From positions 1 to 35,450 of the forward strand of contig JBFYZZ010000180.1 of assembly GCA_041309225.1 (NCBI GenBank): a stretch of 35,450 nucleotides of DNA. Reading direction: 5' to 3'. Positions within the stretch are counted from its first letter, which is position 1. The number at the start of each line of letters is the position of its first letter. The notes beneath the pieces are model-generated. The model did no database searches. It was not told the origin of the DNA and saw only the letters and a list, made by a program, of their open reading frames with translations. This DNA comes from JAFGLY01 sp041309225 (GTDB lineage Bacteria > Myxococcota_A > UBA796 > JAFGLY01). The translations under genes were made by a program, and so were the position numbers. This document shows, piece after piece, positions 7,485 through 15,663 of the stretch.

Positions 7485-9698
7485 GTGAGGTTCGGATCGG
7501 CCGTCGATCCGCCCGCCCCCGAGGTGGTCGGGGGGTTCCGCCGCGCCTGGCGGGTCGAGGGCATGACCTGCGCCGCCTGCGCGGGTCACGTCGAACGAGC
7601 GCTGTGCAGGGTGCCCGGTGTCGACTCCGCTACCGTGAACCTGGCCTCGAACCGTGCCACCGTGCTCGGCTCGGCGCCCGACGAGATGCTGGTCCATGCG
7701 GTCCGGGAGGCCGGCTACGCGCTCTTCCCCGTCGTCCGCACCGAGCGGCCCGAGGACGTCCGGGCGCGCGAGGAGGCGCACCTCCATGCCCTCGTGACGA
7801 AGCTCGCGGTGGCGGCCGCGCTCACCGCGCCCGTGTTCGTGATCTCCATGTTCGACATCATGTTCCCGGGGTCCGGGCTGGTGCAGTTGCTGCTGATCAC
7901 CCCCGTGGTGTTCTGGGCCGGGCGCGACTTCTTCCGCGTGGCCTGGAAGCAGGCCCGCGGTCGCAGCGCCAACATGGACACGCTCATCGCCATCGGGTCG
8001 GGCGCGTCCTGGGCCTACTCCGCCTGGATGCTGCTCGCCGGCGCTGGCGCGATGCGCTTCTACTTCGAGACCGCCGGCATGATCGTCACGCTCATCCTGC
8101 TGGGCAGGTTCCTCGAGGACCGCGCCAGGCACCGGGCGAACGACGCGATCCGCAAGCTGGCCGGCCTGCGGCCCGACACCGCCCGCGTGCTACGCGACAG
8201 CGTCGAGGTCGAGGTTCCGATCGACGAGGTCGTCCCGGGCGACCGGGTGGTGGTCCGTCCCGGCGAGCGGATCCCGGTAGACGGCCGGGTGCTCGAGGGC
8301 GGCAGCGCCGTCGACGAGTCCATGATCACCGGCGAGAGCCTCCCCGTCGTCCGATCCGTGGGCGACCCCGTGCTCGGCGCCACCATCGCCCGCTCGGGCC
8401 ACCTCGTCCTGGAGGCCCTGCTCGTCGGCGACGACACCGCGCTCGCCCGCATCATCCGTCTCGTGGAGGACGCCCAGGGCACCAAGGCCCCGATCCAGCG
8501 CCTCGCCGACACCGTGTCCGCGCGGTTCGTGCCGGCGGTGATGGGAATCGCGGCCGTCACCGGCCTCGCCTGGGCCGCCTCCGGTGCGGGCCTGGTGGGC
8601 TCGCTCCTGCCCGCGGTGGCGGTGCTCGTCATCGCCTGCCCCTGCGCACTCGGGCTCGCCACCCCCACCGCCATCATGGTGGGCACCGGCAAGGCCGCCG
8701 AGCACGGGATCCTCGTCCGCAACGCCGAGGCGCTGGAACGAGCCCACCGCATCGACGCCCTCGTGTTCGACAAGACGGGCACGCTCACCCGGGGCGAACC
8801 GTCGGTGACCGAGGTGGTCTGGGCCACGCCGAAGGCGTCCCGCCACCTGCCGCTCCTGGCCACTGCCGAGCGCTTCAGCGAGCATCCGCTGGGCGAGGCC
8901 GTCATCCGGTGGGCCGCCGAGCAGGGCGTGCAGCCGGGCGACGCCGAGTCGTCGTCCACGGTCATGGGCCAGGGCGTGGTCGCCCGCGTCCAGGGCCACG
9001 ACGTCCTGGTCGGCAACCGCCGCCTGCTCCACGACCACGGCGTGGACCTCGGCCGACACGAGACGGCCGCCGAACGCATCGAGAGCGAGGGTCGCTCCGG
9101 CGTGCTCGCCGCGGTGGACGGCCGCCTGGTGGCGATCCTCGCGGTGGCGGACACGCTCAAGGACACGTCGGCTGCCGCCGTGGCCCGGCTGGCCCAGATG
9201 GGCGTCCGCCTCGTGATGGCCACCGGCGACAACCCCCGCACGGCCGCCGCCATCGCGCGGGAACTCGGCATCGACGAGGTGCTCGCCGAGGCCACGCCCG
9301 AGGGCAAGGTGGCGCTCGTCCGCCGCCTGCAGGCCGAGGGTCGCACGGTCGGCATGGTGGGCGACGGCATCAACGACGCCCCGGCGCTCACCGCGGCGGA
9401 CGTGTCGTTCGCCATCGGCACGGGCACCGACGTCGCCATGGAGGCTGCCGCGCTCACGCTCATCCACGGCGACATCGCGCGCGTGGCCACCGCCATCGAC
9501 CTCTCACGGGCCACCATGCGGATCATCCGCCAGAACCTGTTCTGGGCCTTCGGCTACAACTCCCTCGGCATCCCGATCGCCGCGCTCGGCCTGCTCTCGC
9601 CGATGATCGGCGCCGCCACCATGGCGATGTCGTCGGTCTCCGTGGTCACCAACGCCCTGCGCCTCAAGCGCTTCCGGCCTTCGGAGGCGGGCACATGA
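7485..9698 (+). CDS. copA: Cu(I)-exporting P1B-type ATPase CopA
   Basis: A 737-residue P-type ATPase that moves Cu(I) from the cytoplasm to the periplasm. It has one N-terminal heavy-metal-associated domain with GMTCAAC (Cys29 and Cys32), then membrane segments, actuator motif TGES, intramembrane CPC (385-387), phosphorylation motif DKTGT (Asp429), SEHPLG in the nucleotide domain, GDGINDAP (from residue 626), and the YNS and MSS motifs in the last membrane segments that define Cu(I)/Ag(I) pumps (P1B-1). The start is GTG at 7485, supported by GAGGAGG (7474-7480) overlapping the csoR stop. The stop overlaps the next start (ATGA, 9695-9698), suggesting translational coupling. Length is usual for a single-HMA CopA. 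Confidence 0.96.
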   Translation: MRFGSAVDPPAPEVVGGFRRAWRVEGMTCAACAGHVERALCRVPGVDSATVNLASNRATVLGSAPDEMLVHAVREAGYALFPVVRTERPEDVRAREEAHLHALVTKLAVAAALTAPVFVISMFDIMFPGSGLVQLLLITPVVFWAGRDFFRVAWKQARGRSANMDTLIAIGSGASWAYSAWMLLAGAGAMRFYFETAGMIVTLILLGRFLEDRARHRANDAIRKLAGLRPDTARVLRDSVEVEVPIDEVVPGDRVVVRPGERIPVDGRVLEGGSAVDESMITGESLPVVRSVGDPVLGATIARSGHLVLEALLVGDDTALARIIRLVEDAQGTKAPIQRLADTVSARFVPAVMGIAAVTGLAWAASGAGLVGSLLPAVAVLVIACPCALGLATPTAIMVGTGKAAEHGILVRNAEALERAHRIDALVFDKTGTLTRGEPSVTEVVWATPKASRHLPLLATAERFSEHPLGEAVIRWAAEQGVQPGDAESSSTVMGQGVVARVQGHDVLVGNRRLLHDHGVDLGRHETAAERIESEGRSGVLAAVDGRLVAILAVADTLKDTSAAAVARLAQMGVRLVMATGDNPRTAAAIARELGIDEVLAEATPEGKVALVRRLQAEGRTVGMVGDGINDAPALTAADVSFAIGTGTDVAMEAAALTLIHGDIARVATAIDLSRATMRIIRQNLFWAFGYNSLGIPIAALGLLSPMIGAATMAMSSVSVVTNALRLKRFRPSEAGT

Positions 9699-11110
9699 CT
9701 CCGGTGGCCCGTCGCATGCCCGGGTCGGTGGACGCGCACCTCCGAAACCCCCGGAGCGTCGTGCTCGTCCTCCTCGGGTTCCTCCTGGCACGACCCGTTC
9801 AGGCTGACCTCCCCGGGGTGCTTTCGGCTCGATCCCTCGGGGACGATCCCGCGTTGAGCACAGCCGTGGAACGAGCGCTGGCCAGCCTGCCGGACCTCGC
9901 GGCGGCCGAGGGCCGCGTCCGTGCAGCGCAGTCGACGTCGCAGCCCGCCGGCAGGTTCCCCGATCCCGTCCTCCAGGTCGGCGTGGAGCAGGGCACGTTC
10001 ACGGATGTCTCGATGGCGCGGGCGATGGTCGGGGTGGCGCAGGCGCTCCCACCGCCCGGTGCACGCGACCGCGCCAGGGACGCCGCGGAGTCGAGGGTGC
10101 GGTTCGCCCAGGCCGAGAGGGACCGAGTCCGCCTCTCCACGGTGGCGGCGGTGAAGCGTGCCTGGCTCGATCTCCTGCTCGTCCAGGCCCGACTCGATCT
10201 GCAGGCCCGCCTGGAGTTGCTCTGGGCTCAGGCCGAGAACCTGGCACGCACGGCCTACGAGGCCGGCCGCGTGGCCCAGTCCGACCTCCTGAGAGCCCAA
10301 CTCGACCGCGACAGGCTCCGCCAACGACGGGCCGCGCTGGAGGCCGAAGCCCGCGCACGAAGGGCCGCCCTCACGCGGCTCGTGGGCGCCGACCCGCCGG
10401 CTCCCTCCCTGGGCCTCATGGACCTCGGAGATCCTCCGATCCCGACCGAGGACGCCGCCTTCTCGGAAGCCCTCGCCCGGAGCCCAGAAATGGCCGCCGC
10501 GAAGGCCATCTCCGGTGAGGCGGAGGCCTACGAGGGGCTCACCCGGGCCCAGCGCTGGCCCGACATGTACGTGTCCGCCGGCGTGATGCCCCCGTTCTCG
10601 GGCGACGTCCCGATGTGGCAGGTGGGTCTGGGCATCGATCTGCCCGTACGAGGTCGGCGGGAGGCGGCCATGGCGAGCGCTGGCGCCCTGACCGACGCCG
10701 CGGCATCCGATGAGGCGTCCCTCCGCGCGATCCTTCGGCAGCGTGTCTCGGAGCGCGTGGCAGCCCTCGATGGCTTCGTGGCCGCCAACGACGTGTACCG
10801 GGGAGGGCTGCTCATCCGCTCGGAAGCGACGGTGGCCTCCACGCTCGCCCAGTACCCGCCCGGTGCAGTGGACTTCACCGCCGTGCTCGAGGCGCTCGCG
10901 GGGCACCTGGGCGACGTCGAATCGTTCCTGTCGTCGGTGGCCGGGGCGTGGGCGGCTTCTGTGGCCCTCGAAGAGGCGAGCCTCGACCCCGTCGCGCTGC
11001 CCGGTGTCGGGAGCCCCGTTGCGCCCGCAGGTCGGACCCTCTCGGCGGTGCCGAGCCCTCTCCGGACCTCCCCGCCCGCCGCCGCCGGCTCCGCGATGTC
11101 GGGCATGTAG
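9695..11110 (+). CDS. cusC: CusC/TolC-type outer-membrane efflux protein
   Basis: A 471-residue outer-membrane channel of the heavy-metal RND system. A basic N-terminus and a hydrophobic stretch (VVLVLLGFLLA) form a signal peptide cleaved near PVQA-DL; no lipobox Cys is visible, unlike E. coli CusC. Two long Ala/Arg/Leu-rich amphipathic helical stretches (about 60-240 and 270-430) with an RFPDP-type and a QRWPDM-type turn match the duplicated TolC repeat. The last 45 residues are low-complexity Pro/Ala/Ser. The start overlaps the copA stop by 4 bp and has GGAGG at 9683-9687. The role follows from the fold and from the adjacent periplasmic adaptor and pump genes. Confidence 0.87.
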   Translation: MTPVARRMPGSVDAHLRNPRSVVLVLLGFLLARPVQADLPGVLSARSLGDDPALSTAVERALASLPDLAAAEGRVRAAQSTSQPAGRFPDPVLQVGVEQGTFTDVSMARAMVGVAQALPPPGARDRARDAAESRVRFAQAERDRVRLSTVAAVKRAWLDLLLVQARLDLQARLELLWAQAENLARTAYEAGRVAQSDLLRAQLDRDRLRQRRAALEAEARARRAALTRLVGADPPAPSLGLMDLGDPPIPTEDAAFSEALARSPEMAAAKAISGEAEAYEGLTRAQRWPDMYVSAGVMPPFSGDVPMWQVGLGIDLPVRGRREAAMASAGALTDAAASDEASLRAILRQRVSERVAALDGFVAANDVYRGGLLIRSEATVASTLAQYPPGAVDFTAVLEALAGHLGDVESFLSSVAGAWAASVALEEASLDPVALPGVGSPVAPAGRTLSAVPSPLRTSPPAAAGSAMSGM

Positions 11111-11119
11111 GGAGGTCCC

Positions 11120-12361
11120 ATGCGCCGCCTCTTCTCCCTCGCCGTCCTGATCGCGGCCCTGTTCGGTGGTGGGGTGCCGCTCGCCGGCTGCGAACCCCCG
11201 GCGTCGTCCGGGCCGGCCGCAGAGGTATGGCAGTGCCCGATGCATCCCAAGGTGGTGCAGGATCATCCCGGCGACTGCCCCATCTGCGGTATGCGCCTCG
11301 TCGAGATCGGGCAGCGGGACGACGAGGCCACCGCGGAGCCGACGGCCACCACCGGCGAGGTGCCCGGCCGCGCCACCGTCGTTCTCGACGCCAGCCGCCA
11401 GCAACGCATCGGGCTCCGTACCGCTCCCGTCGTGCTGGACGAACTTCGGGGGGGGTTCACGACCTCGGCCCGTGTGGTCGCCGACCCGGACCGGGTCCGG
11501 AAGGTGAGCGTGAAGGTGGGCGGAACGGTGGAGCGCGTGACGGTGGACGCCGTCGGTCGGCGCGTCCGGAGGGGCACCGCCCTCTTCTCGCTCTTCAGTC
11601 CCGACCTCCAGGTCGCCCAGGACGAACTCCTGTTGGCGCTGCGGACGCGCGACGCGCTCGGAGCCGCCGGTGCGGCCGATCCCGGCACGCTGGTGGACGC
11701 CGCGCGGAGGAAACTGCACCTCCTGGACGTGCCGGACTCCGAGATTGCCCGGATCGAGGCCGCCCGCGAGCCGCTGCGGACGCTCACGTTCACGTCTCCG
11801 GCCGATGGCCTGGTGACCGCACGGGACGTCGTGGAGGGGGACATGCTCGCGCCGGGCGACGTGCCCTTCGAGATCACGGGCCTGGAGAGCGTCTGGGTGC
11901 TCGCCGATGCCCGGCAGTCCGACCTGGCGCGGGTGGAGCCCGGCCAGCCCGCCGTCCTCACGGTGGATGCCTACCCGGGCCGCGTGTGGGACGGCCGCGT
12001 GGCGGTGGTGGAACCCGCGCTCGACGCCGGGAGTCGAACCGCCCGCATCCACATCCACCTCGACAACCCGGACGGCGTGCTCCTGCCGGACATGTTCGGG
12101 CGCGTAGCCCTGTCCGGCGAACCCCGCTCCGTGCTCGTCATCCCGGTCGATGCGGTCCTTCCAGCGGGCACCCGCGACCTGGTCTTCGTGGCCGCCGGGG
12201 AGGGCCGGTTCGCACCCCGCATCGTCACCCTGGGCGTGACCGAGGGAGACCGCGTGGAGGTCCTTGCCGGCCTGCAGGCCGGCGAGGAGGTCGTGACCCG
12301 GGCGAACTTCCTGGTCGACTCCGAGTCCTCGCTCCGGTCCGCGCTCTCGGCGATGGAATAG
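11120..12361 (+). CDS. cusB: CusB-type periplasmic adaptor with heavy-metal-binding domain
   Basis: A 413-residue membrane fusion protein with a lipoprotein signal (lipobox PLAGC, Cys24). It is followed by a short metal-binding module: QCPMHP (Cys39, Met41, His42) and CPICGM (Cys53, Cys56, Met58), the heavy-metal-binding domain found on many CusB-like adaptors. The barrel-sandwich and helical-hairpin regions follow (VGGTVERV near 140, PADGLVTARDVVEGD near 230), then the beta-barrel and membrane-proximal domains. It links the inner-membrane pump to the outer-membrane channel and can deliver Cu(I)/Ag(I). GGAGG (11111-11115) precedes the start, 9 bp after cusC; only 3 bp separate it from cusA. 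No separate CusF gene is present, and the N-terminal module may fill that role. Confidence 0.92.
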   Translation: MRRLFSLAVLIAALFGGGVPLAGCEPPASSGPAAEVWQCPMHPKVVQDHPGDCPICGMRLVEIGQRDDEATAEPTATTGEVPGRATVVLDASRQQRIGLRTAPVVLDELRGGFTTSARVVADPDRVRKVSVKVGGTVERVTVDAVGRRVRRGTALFSLFSPDLQVAQDELLLALRTRDALGAAGAADPGTLVDAARRKLHLLDVPDSEIARIEAAREPLRTLTFTSPADGLVTARDVVEGDMLAPGDVPFEITGLESVWVLADARQSDLARVEPGQPAVLTVDAYPGRVWDGRVAVVEPALDAGSRTARIHIHLDNPDGVLLPDMFGRVALSGEPRSVLVIPVDAVLPAGTRDLVFVAAGEGRFAPRIVTLGVTEGDRVEVLAGLQAGEEVVTRANFLVDSESSLRSALSAME

Positions 12362-12364
12362 CGG

Positions 12365-15300
12365 ATGCTCCACAGGCTCATCCGCTTCTCGGCGACGAAC
12401 CGCATCCTCGTCCTCGCCCTCGCCCTGGTCGCACTGGCGGTCGCGATCCACTCGATGCGGACCATCCCGCTCGACGCCCTGCCGGACCTCTCCGACACCC
12501 AGGTCATCGTCTACTCCCGCTGGGATCGGAGCCCGGACCTGGTGGAGGATCAGGTCACCTACCCCATCGTCACGGGTCTCCTCGGATCGCCGAAGGTCAA
12601 GACAATCCGTGGATTTTCCGACTTCGGGTACAGTTTCGTCTACGTGATCTTCGAGGACGGTACCGACCTGTACTGGGCCCGGAGCCGCGTGCTCGAAGCC
12701 CTCTCGCGGATCTCCCCCCAGTTGCCCGAGGGAGTACGCTCTGAGATCGGCCCCGATGCGACCTCCCTGGGTTGGGTGTTCCAGTACGCGCTGGTCGATG
12801 CATCCGGGACCCGTTCGACAGACGAGATCCGCACCTTCCAGGACTGGTTCCTCCGGTATCAGATCCAAGCGGTCGACGGTGTCGCCGAGGTGGCCACCGT
12901 GGGTGGACAGGTACGGCAGTACCAGGTGGCGGTCGACCCGCACGCTCTGGCGGCGTACGGAATCCCGCTCGACGACGTCGTCCGCGCGGTCAGGGCGGGC
13001 AACGGTGACGTGGGCGGGCGGCTCGTGGAGATGGCCGGGCGGGAGTACATGGTCCGGGGCCGAGGCTACGTGCGCTCGGTGACCGACCTGGAGTTGCTCG
13101 TGCTCAAGGCCGAGGGCGGCGCCCCGGTCACGGTGCGGGACGTGGCCTCGGTCACGCTCGGGCCCGAGATGCGCCGCGGCATCGCCGATCTCGACGGAAA
13201 GGGTGACGTCGTGGGGGGGATCGTCGTCATGCGCCAGGGTGAGAACGCCCTCGACGTGGTCCGTCGCGTGCGCGCCCGCCTGGAGGAGTTGACACCCTCC
13301 CTGCCGCCTGGGGTGGAGGTCGTGACCACCTACGATCGGTCCGTCCTCATCACCCGGGCGATCGACACCGTCTCCCACAAAATCGTGGAGGAGATTCTCA
13401 TCGTCTCCGCGGTGATCCTGGTCTTCCTATGGCACGTCCCCTCCTCCACGGTTCCCCTCGTCACGATCCCGCTCTCGGTCGCGCTCGCGTTCATCCCGCT
13501 CAAGCTCCTCGGCATTCCTGCGAACCTCATGTCACTCTCGGGCATCGCCATCTCCATCGGCGTGCTGGTGGACGGCGCCGTCGTGGAGGTCGAGAACGCC
13601 TACAACCGCATCCACCGCTGGATGGTGGGCGGGCGCAGGGAGGACCTCCACGCCGTGCGGCTCCAGGCCCTCATGGAGGTGGGTCCGTCGGTCTTCTTCT
13701 CGCTGCTCGTCATCGCGGTGGCGTTCCTCCCCATCTTCACGCTCGTCGACCAGGAGGGGCGGCTCTTCCGACCGCTGGCGTGGTCCAAGAACCTGACCAT
13801 GGCGATCGCGGCCATCCTGGCCGTCACGGTGGACCCGGCCCTCCGGATGATGTTCACGCGGATCGAGCCGTTCCGGTTCCGGCCGGCGATCCTGGCCAGG
13901 GCGATGACCTGGGCGCTCGTCGGCACCTATCGGTCCGAGGAGGATCACCCGGTCAGTCGCCTGCTCCACCGACTCTACGAGGGTCCCTGCCGCTGGGTGC
14001 TGCGTCATCCCTGGATCACCGTGGGCGCCAGCGCCGCAGTGGTCGCGGCGACGGTCCCCTTCTGGTTCCTCCTGGGCCGGGAGTTCATGCCGCCCTTGAG
14101 GGAGGGATCGCTTCTCTACATGCCCTCCACGGTCGAGAGCGGGATCTCGGCGACGGAGGCAGCGCGGATCCTGCAGGCGCAGGATCGCGTGCTCCGCTCC
14201 TTTCCGGAGGTGGAACGGGTGTTCGGAAAGGCAGGGCGCGCCGACACCTCCACCGATCCGGCACCGCTGTCCATGTTCGAGACCACGGTCCTCCTCCGCC
14301 CGCGGTCCGAATGGCGCGAGGTGCCGCGCTGGTACTCCACCTGGGCACCCGATTGGCTCGAGGCACCGCTTCGCGCCGTCTGGTCGGACCGCATCTCGGA
14401 AGAGGCTCTCGTCGCCGAGATGGACGCCGCCCTCGCGTTCCCCGGGATCTCCAACGCATGGACCATGCCCATCAGGGGTCGGCTCGACATGCTCTCCACG
14501 GGGATCCGGACACCGATCGGCGTCAAGGTGGCCGGCGCGGATCTCGATCGCGTACAGGCCCTCGCCCTCGACGTGGAGCGGGCGCTCCGCGGTGTGGAGG
14601 ACGCGCGCAGCGTGCAGGCCGAGCGTGTGGCCTCCGGATGGTACCTGGACTTCGTACTCGATCGGGAGGCGCTCGCCCGGTACGACCTCTCCGTCGAGGA
14701 CGCCAACATGCTCGTCATGACGGCCGTGGGCGGAGACGTCCAGACCACCACCGTGGAGGGCCGCGCCCGGTACGGCGTCAGCGTGCGCTACGCCCGCGAC
14801 TTCCGGGACGACCTCGACGATCTGGAGCGCGTGCTCGTGCCGTTACCGGGCGGCAGGGGCTCCATTCCCATGGTCGAGATCGCCCAGGTCCGGATGGTCT
14901 CGGGTCCCTCCATGATCCGGGACGAGAACGGCCTGCTCACCGCCTACGTGTACGTCGACTTCGATCCACGGAAGGTGGACCCGGGACGCTTCGTGGCCCG
15001 CGCGAAGCGGGCGGTGGAGGGCCGGATCGCGATCCCGGATGGGTACTCGATCGCCTGGAGCGGCCAGTACGAGAACATGATCAGGGTGAAGGAGCGGCTG
15101 AAGGTCATCCTGCCCCTCACGCTCGGCCTGATCTTCGGCCTGCTCTACCTGAACACGAGATCCGCCTTCAAGACGGGCCTGGTCATGCTGGCGGTCCCCT
15201 TCTCCGCCGTGGGGGCCGTGTGGCTCCTCTGGTTCCTCGACTACGACGTCTCGATCGCGGTCTGGGTCGGGCTCATCGCGCTTCTCGGCCTCGACGCCGA

Positions 15301-15625
15301 GACCGGTGTGTTCATGCTGCTGTTCATGGACCTGTCGCTCGAGGAGGCCCGGGCCGCCGGTCGGCTGCGTACCCGTACCGACCTCGTCGAGGCCATCGTC
15401 CATGGCGCGGTGAAGCGGGTACGGCCGAAGGCGATGACGGTGACGGCCGCGTTCGCGGGCCTCCTCCCAATCATGTGGTCCACCGGCACCGGCGCCGACC
15501 TCATGAAGCGCGTCGCCGCGCCCATGGTGGGCGGACTGGTCACGTCGTTCCTGATGGAACTCCTGGTCTACCCCGCCATCTACTACCTCCGGCACCGGCG
15601 TTCGATCGTGGACGCCCACGGGTGA
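12365..15625 (+). CDS. cusA: CusA-type Cu(I)/Ag(I) RND efflux pump
   Basis: A 1,086-residue inner-membrane proton-driven RND transporter of the heavy-metal subfamily. Diagnostic stretches include LPDLSDTQVIVY near the N-terminus, the IRGFSDFGYSFVY region and WSGQYENM. The methionine ligands of E. coli CusA are all kept: Met586 (YMPST), Met637 (PLSMFETT) and Met709 (DMLSTGI). The proton-relay residues are also kept: Asp in LVDGAVVEVEN, Glu in LDAETGVFM and Lys in RPKAMT. Between the second and third methionines there is an insertion of about 23 residues relative to E. coli, rich in Trp and Arg. The start lies 3 bp after the cusB stop with no clear Shine-Dalgarno, so translation is probably coupled. 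It is the last operon gene, convergent with the membrane-protein gene at 15656. Confidence 0.95.
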   Translation: MLHRLIRFSATNRILVLALALVALAVAIHSMRTIPLDALPDLSDTQVIVYSRWDRSPDLVEDQVTYPIVTGLLGSPKVKTIRGFSDFGYSFVYVIFEDGTDLYWARSRVLEALSRISPQLPEGVRSEIGPDATSLGWVFQYALVDASGTRSTDEIRTFQDWFLRYQIQAVDGVAEVATVGGQVRQYQVAVDPHALAAYGIPLDDVVRAVRAGNGDVGGRLVEMAGREYMVRGRGYVRSVTDLELLVLKAEGGAPVTVRDVASVTLGPEMRRGIADLDGKGDVVGGIVVMRQGENALDVVRRVRARLEELTPSLPPGVEVVTTYDRSVLITRAIDTVSHKIVEEILIVSAVILVFLWHVPSSTVPLVTIPLSVALAFIPLKLLGIPANLMSLSGIAISIGVLVDGAVVEVENAYNRIHRWMVGGRREDLHAVRLQALMEVGPSVFFSLLVIAVAFLPIFTLVDQEGRLFRPLAWSKNLTMAIAAILAVTVDPALRMMFTRIEPFRFRPAILARAMTWALVGTYRSEEDHPVSRLLHRLYEGPCRWVLRHPWITVGASAAVVAATVPFWFLLGREFMPPLREGSLLYMPSTVESGISATEAARILQAQDRVLRSFPEVERVFGKAGRADTSTDPAPLSMFETTVLLRPRSEWREVPRWYSTWAPDWLEAPLRAVWSDRISEEALVAEMDAALAFPGISNAWTMPIRGRLDMLSTGIRTPIGVKVAGADLDRVQALALDVERALRGVEDARSVQAERVASGWYLDFVLDREALARYDLSVEDANMLVMTAVGGDVQTTTVEGRARYGVSVRYARDFRDDLDDLERVLVPLPGGRGSIPMVEIAQVRMVSGPSMIRDENGLLTAYVYVDFDPRKVDPGRFVARAKRAVEGRIAIPDGYSIAWSGQYENMIRVKERLKVILPLTLGLIFGLLYLNTRSAFKTGLVMLAVPFSAVGAVWLLWFLDYDVSIAVWVGLIALLGLDAETGVFMLLFMDLSLEEARAAGRLRTRTDLVEAIVHGAVKRVRPKAMTVTAAFAGLLPIMWSTGTGADLMKRVAAPMVGGLVTSFLMELLVYPAIYYLRHRRSIVDAHG

Positions 15626-15650
15626 CGGCGGCGCCCCACGAGCGGTGGAT

Positions 15651-15663
15651 CGCGCTCAGCGCG
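15651..15663. terminator. Possible small hairpin between convergent genes
   Basis: CGCGC (15651-15655) and GCGCG (15659-15663) form a perfect 5-bp stem around a TCA loop, which is the stop codon of the minus-strand gene. It sits in the 30-bp gap after cusA. No T-tract follows on either strand, so intrinsic termination is uncertain. Confidence 0.25.

Noticed and set aside
7472..9694. Long plus-strand frame over copA that continues into cusC
   Set aside because: Only the part from 9695 is coding (cusC). The upstream part is the wrong frame of copA and is Arg/Gly/Pro-rich without motifs.
9554..13378. 1,274-codon minus-strand frame opposite the cus genes
   Set aside because: It is antisense to cusC, cusB and cusA, whose family motifs are unambiguous; the product is Gly/Arg/His-rich without recognisable domains.
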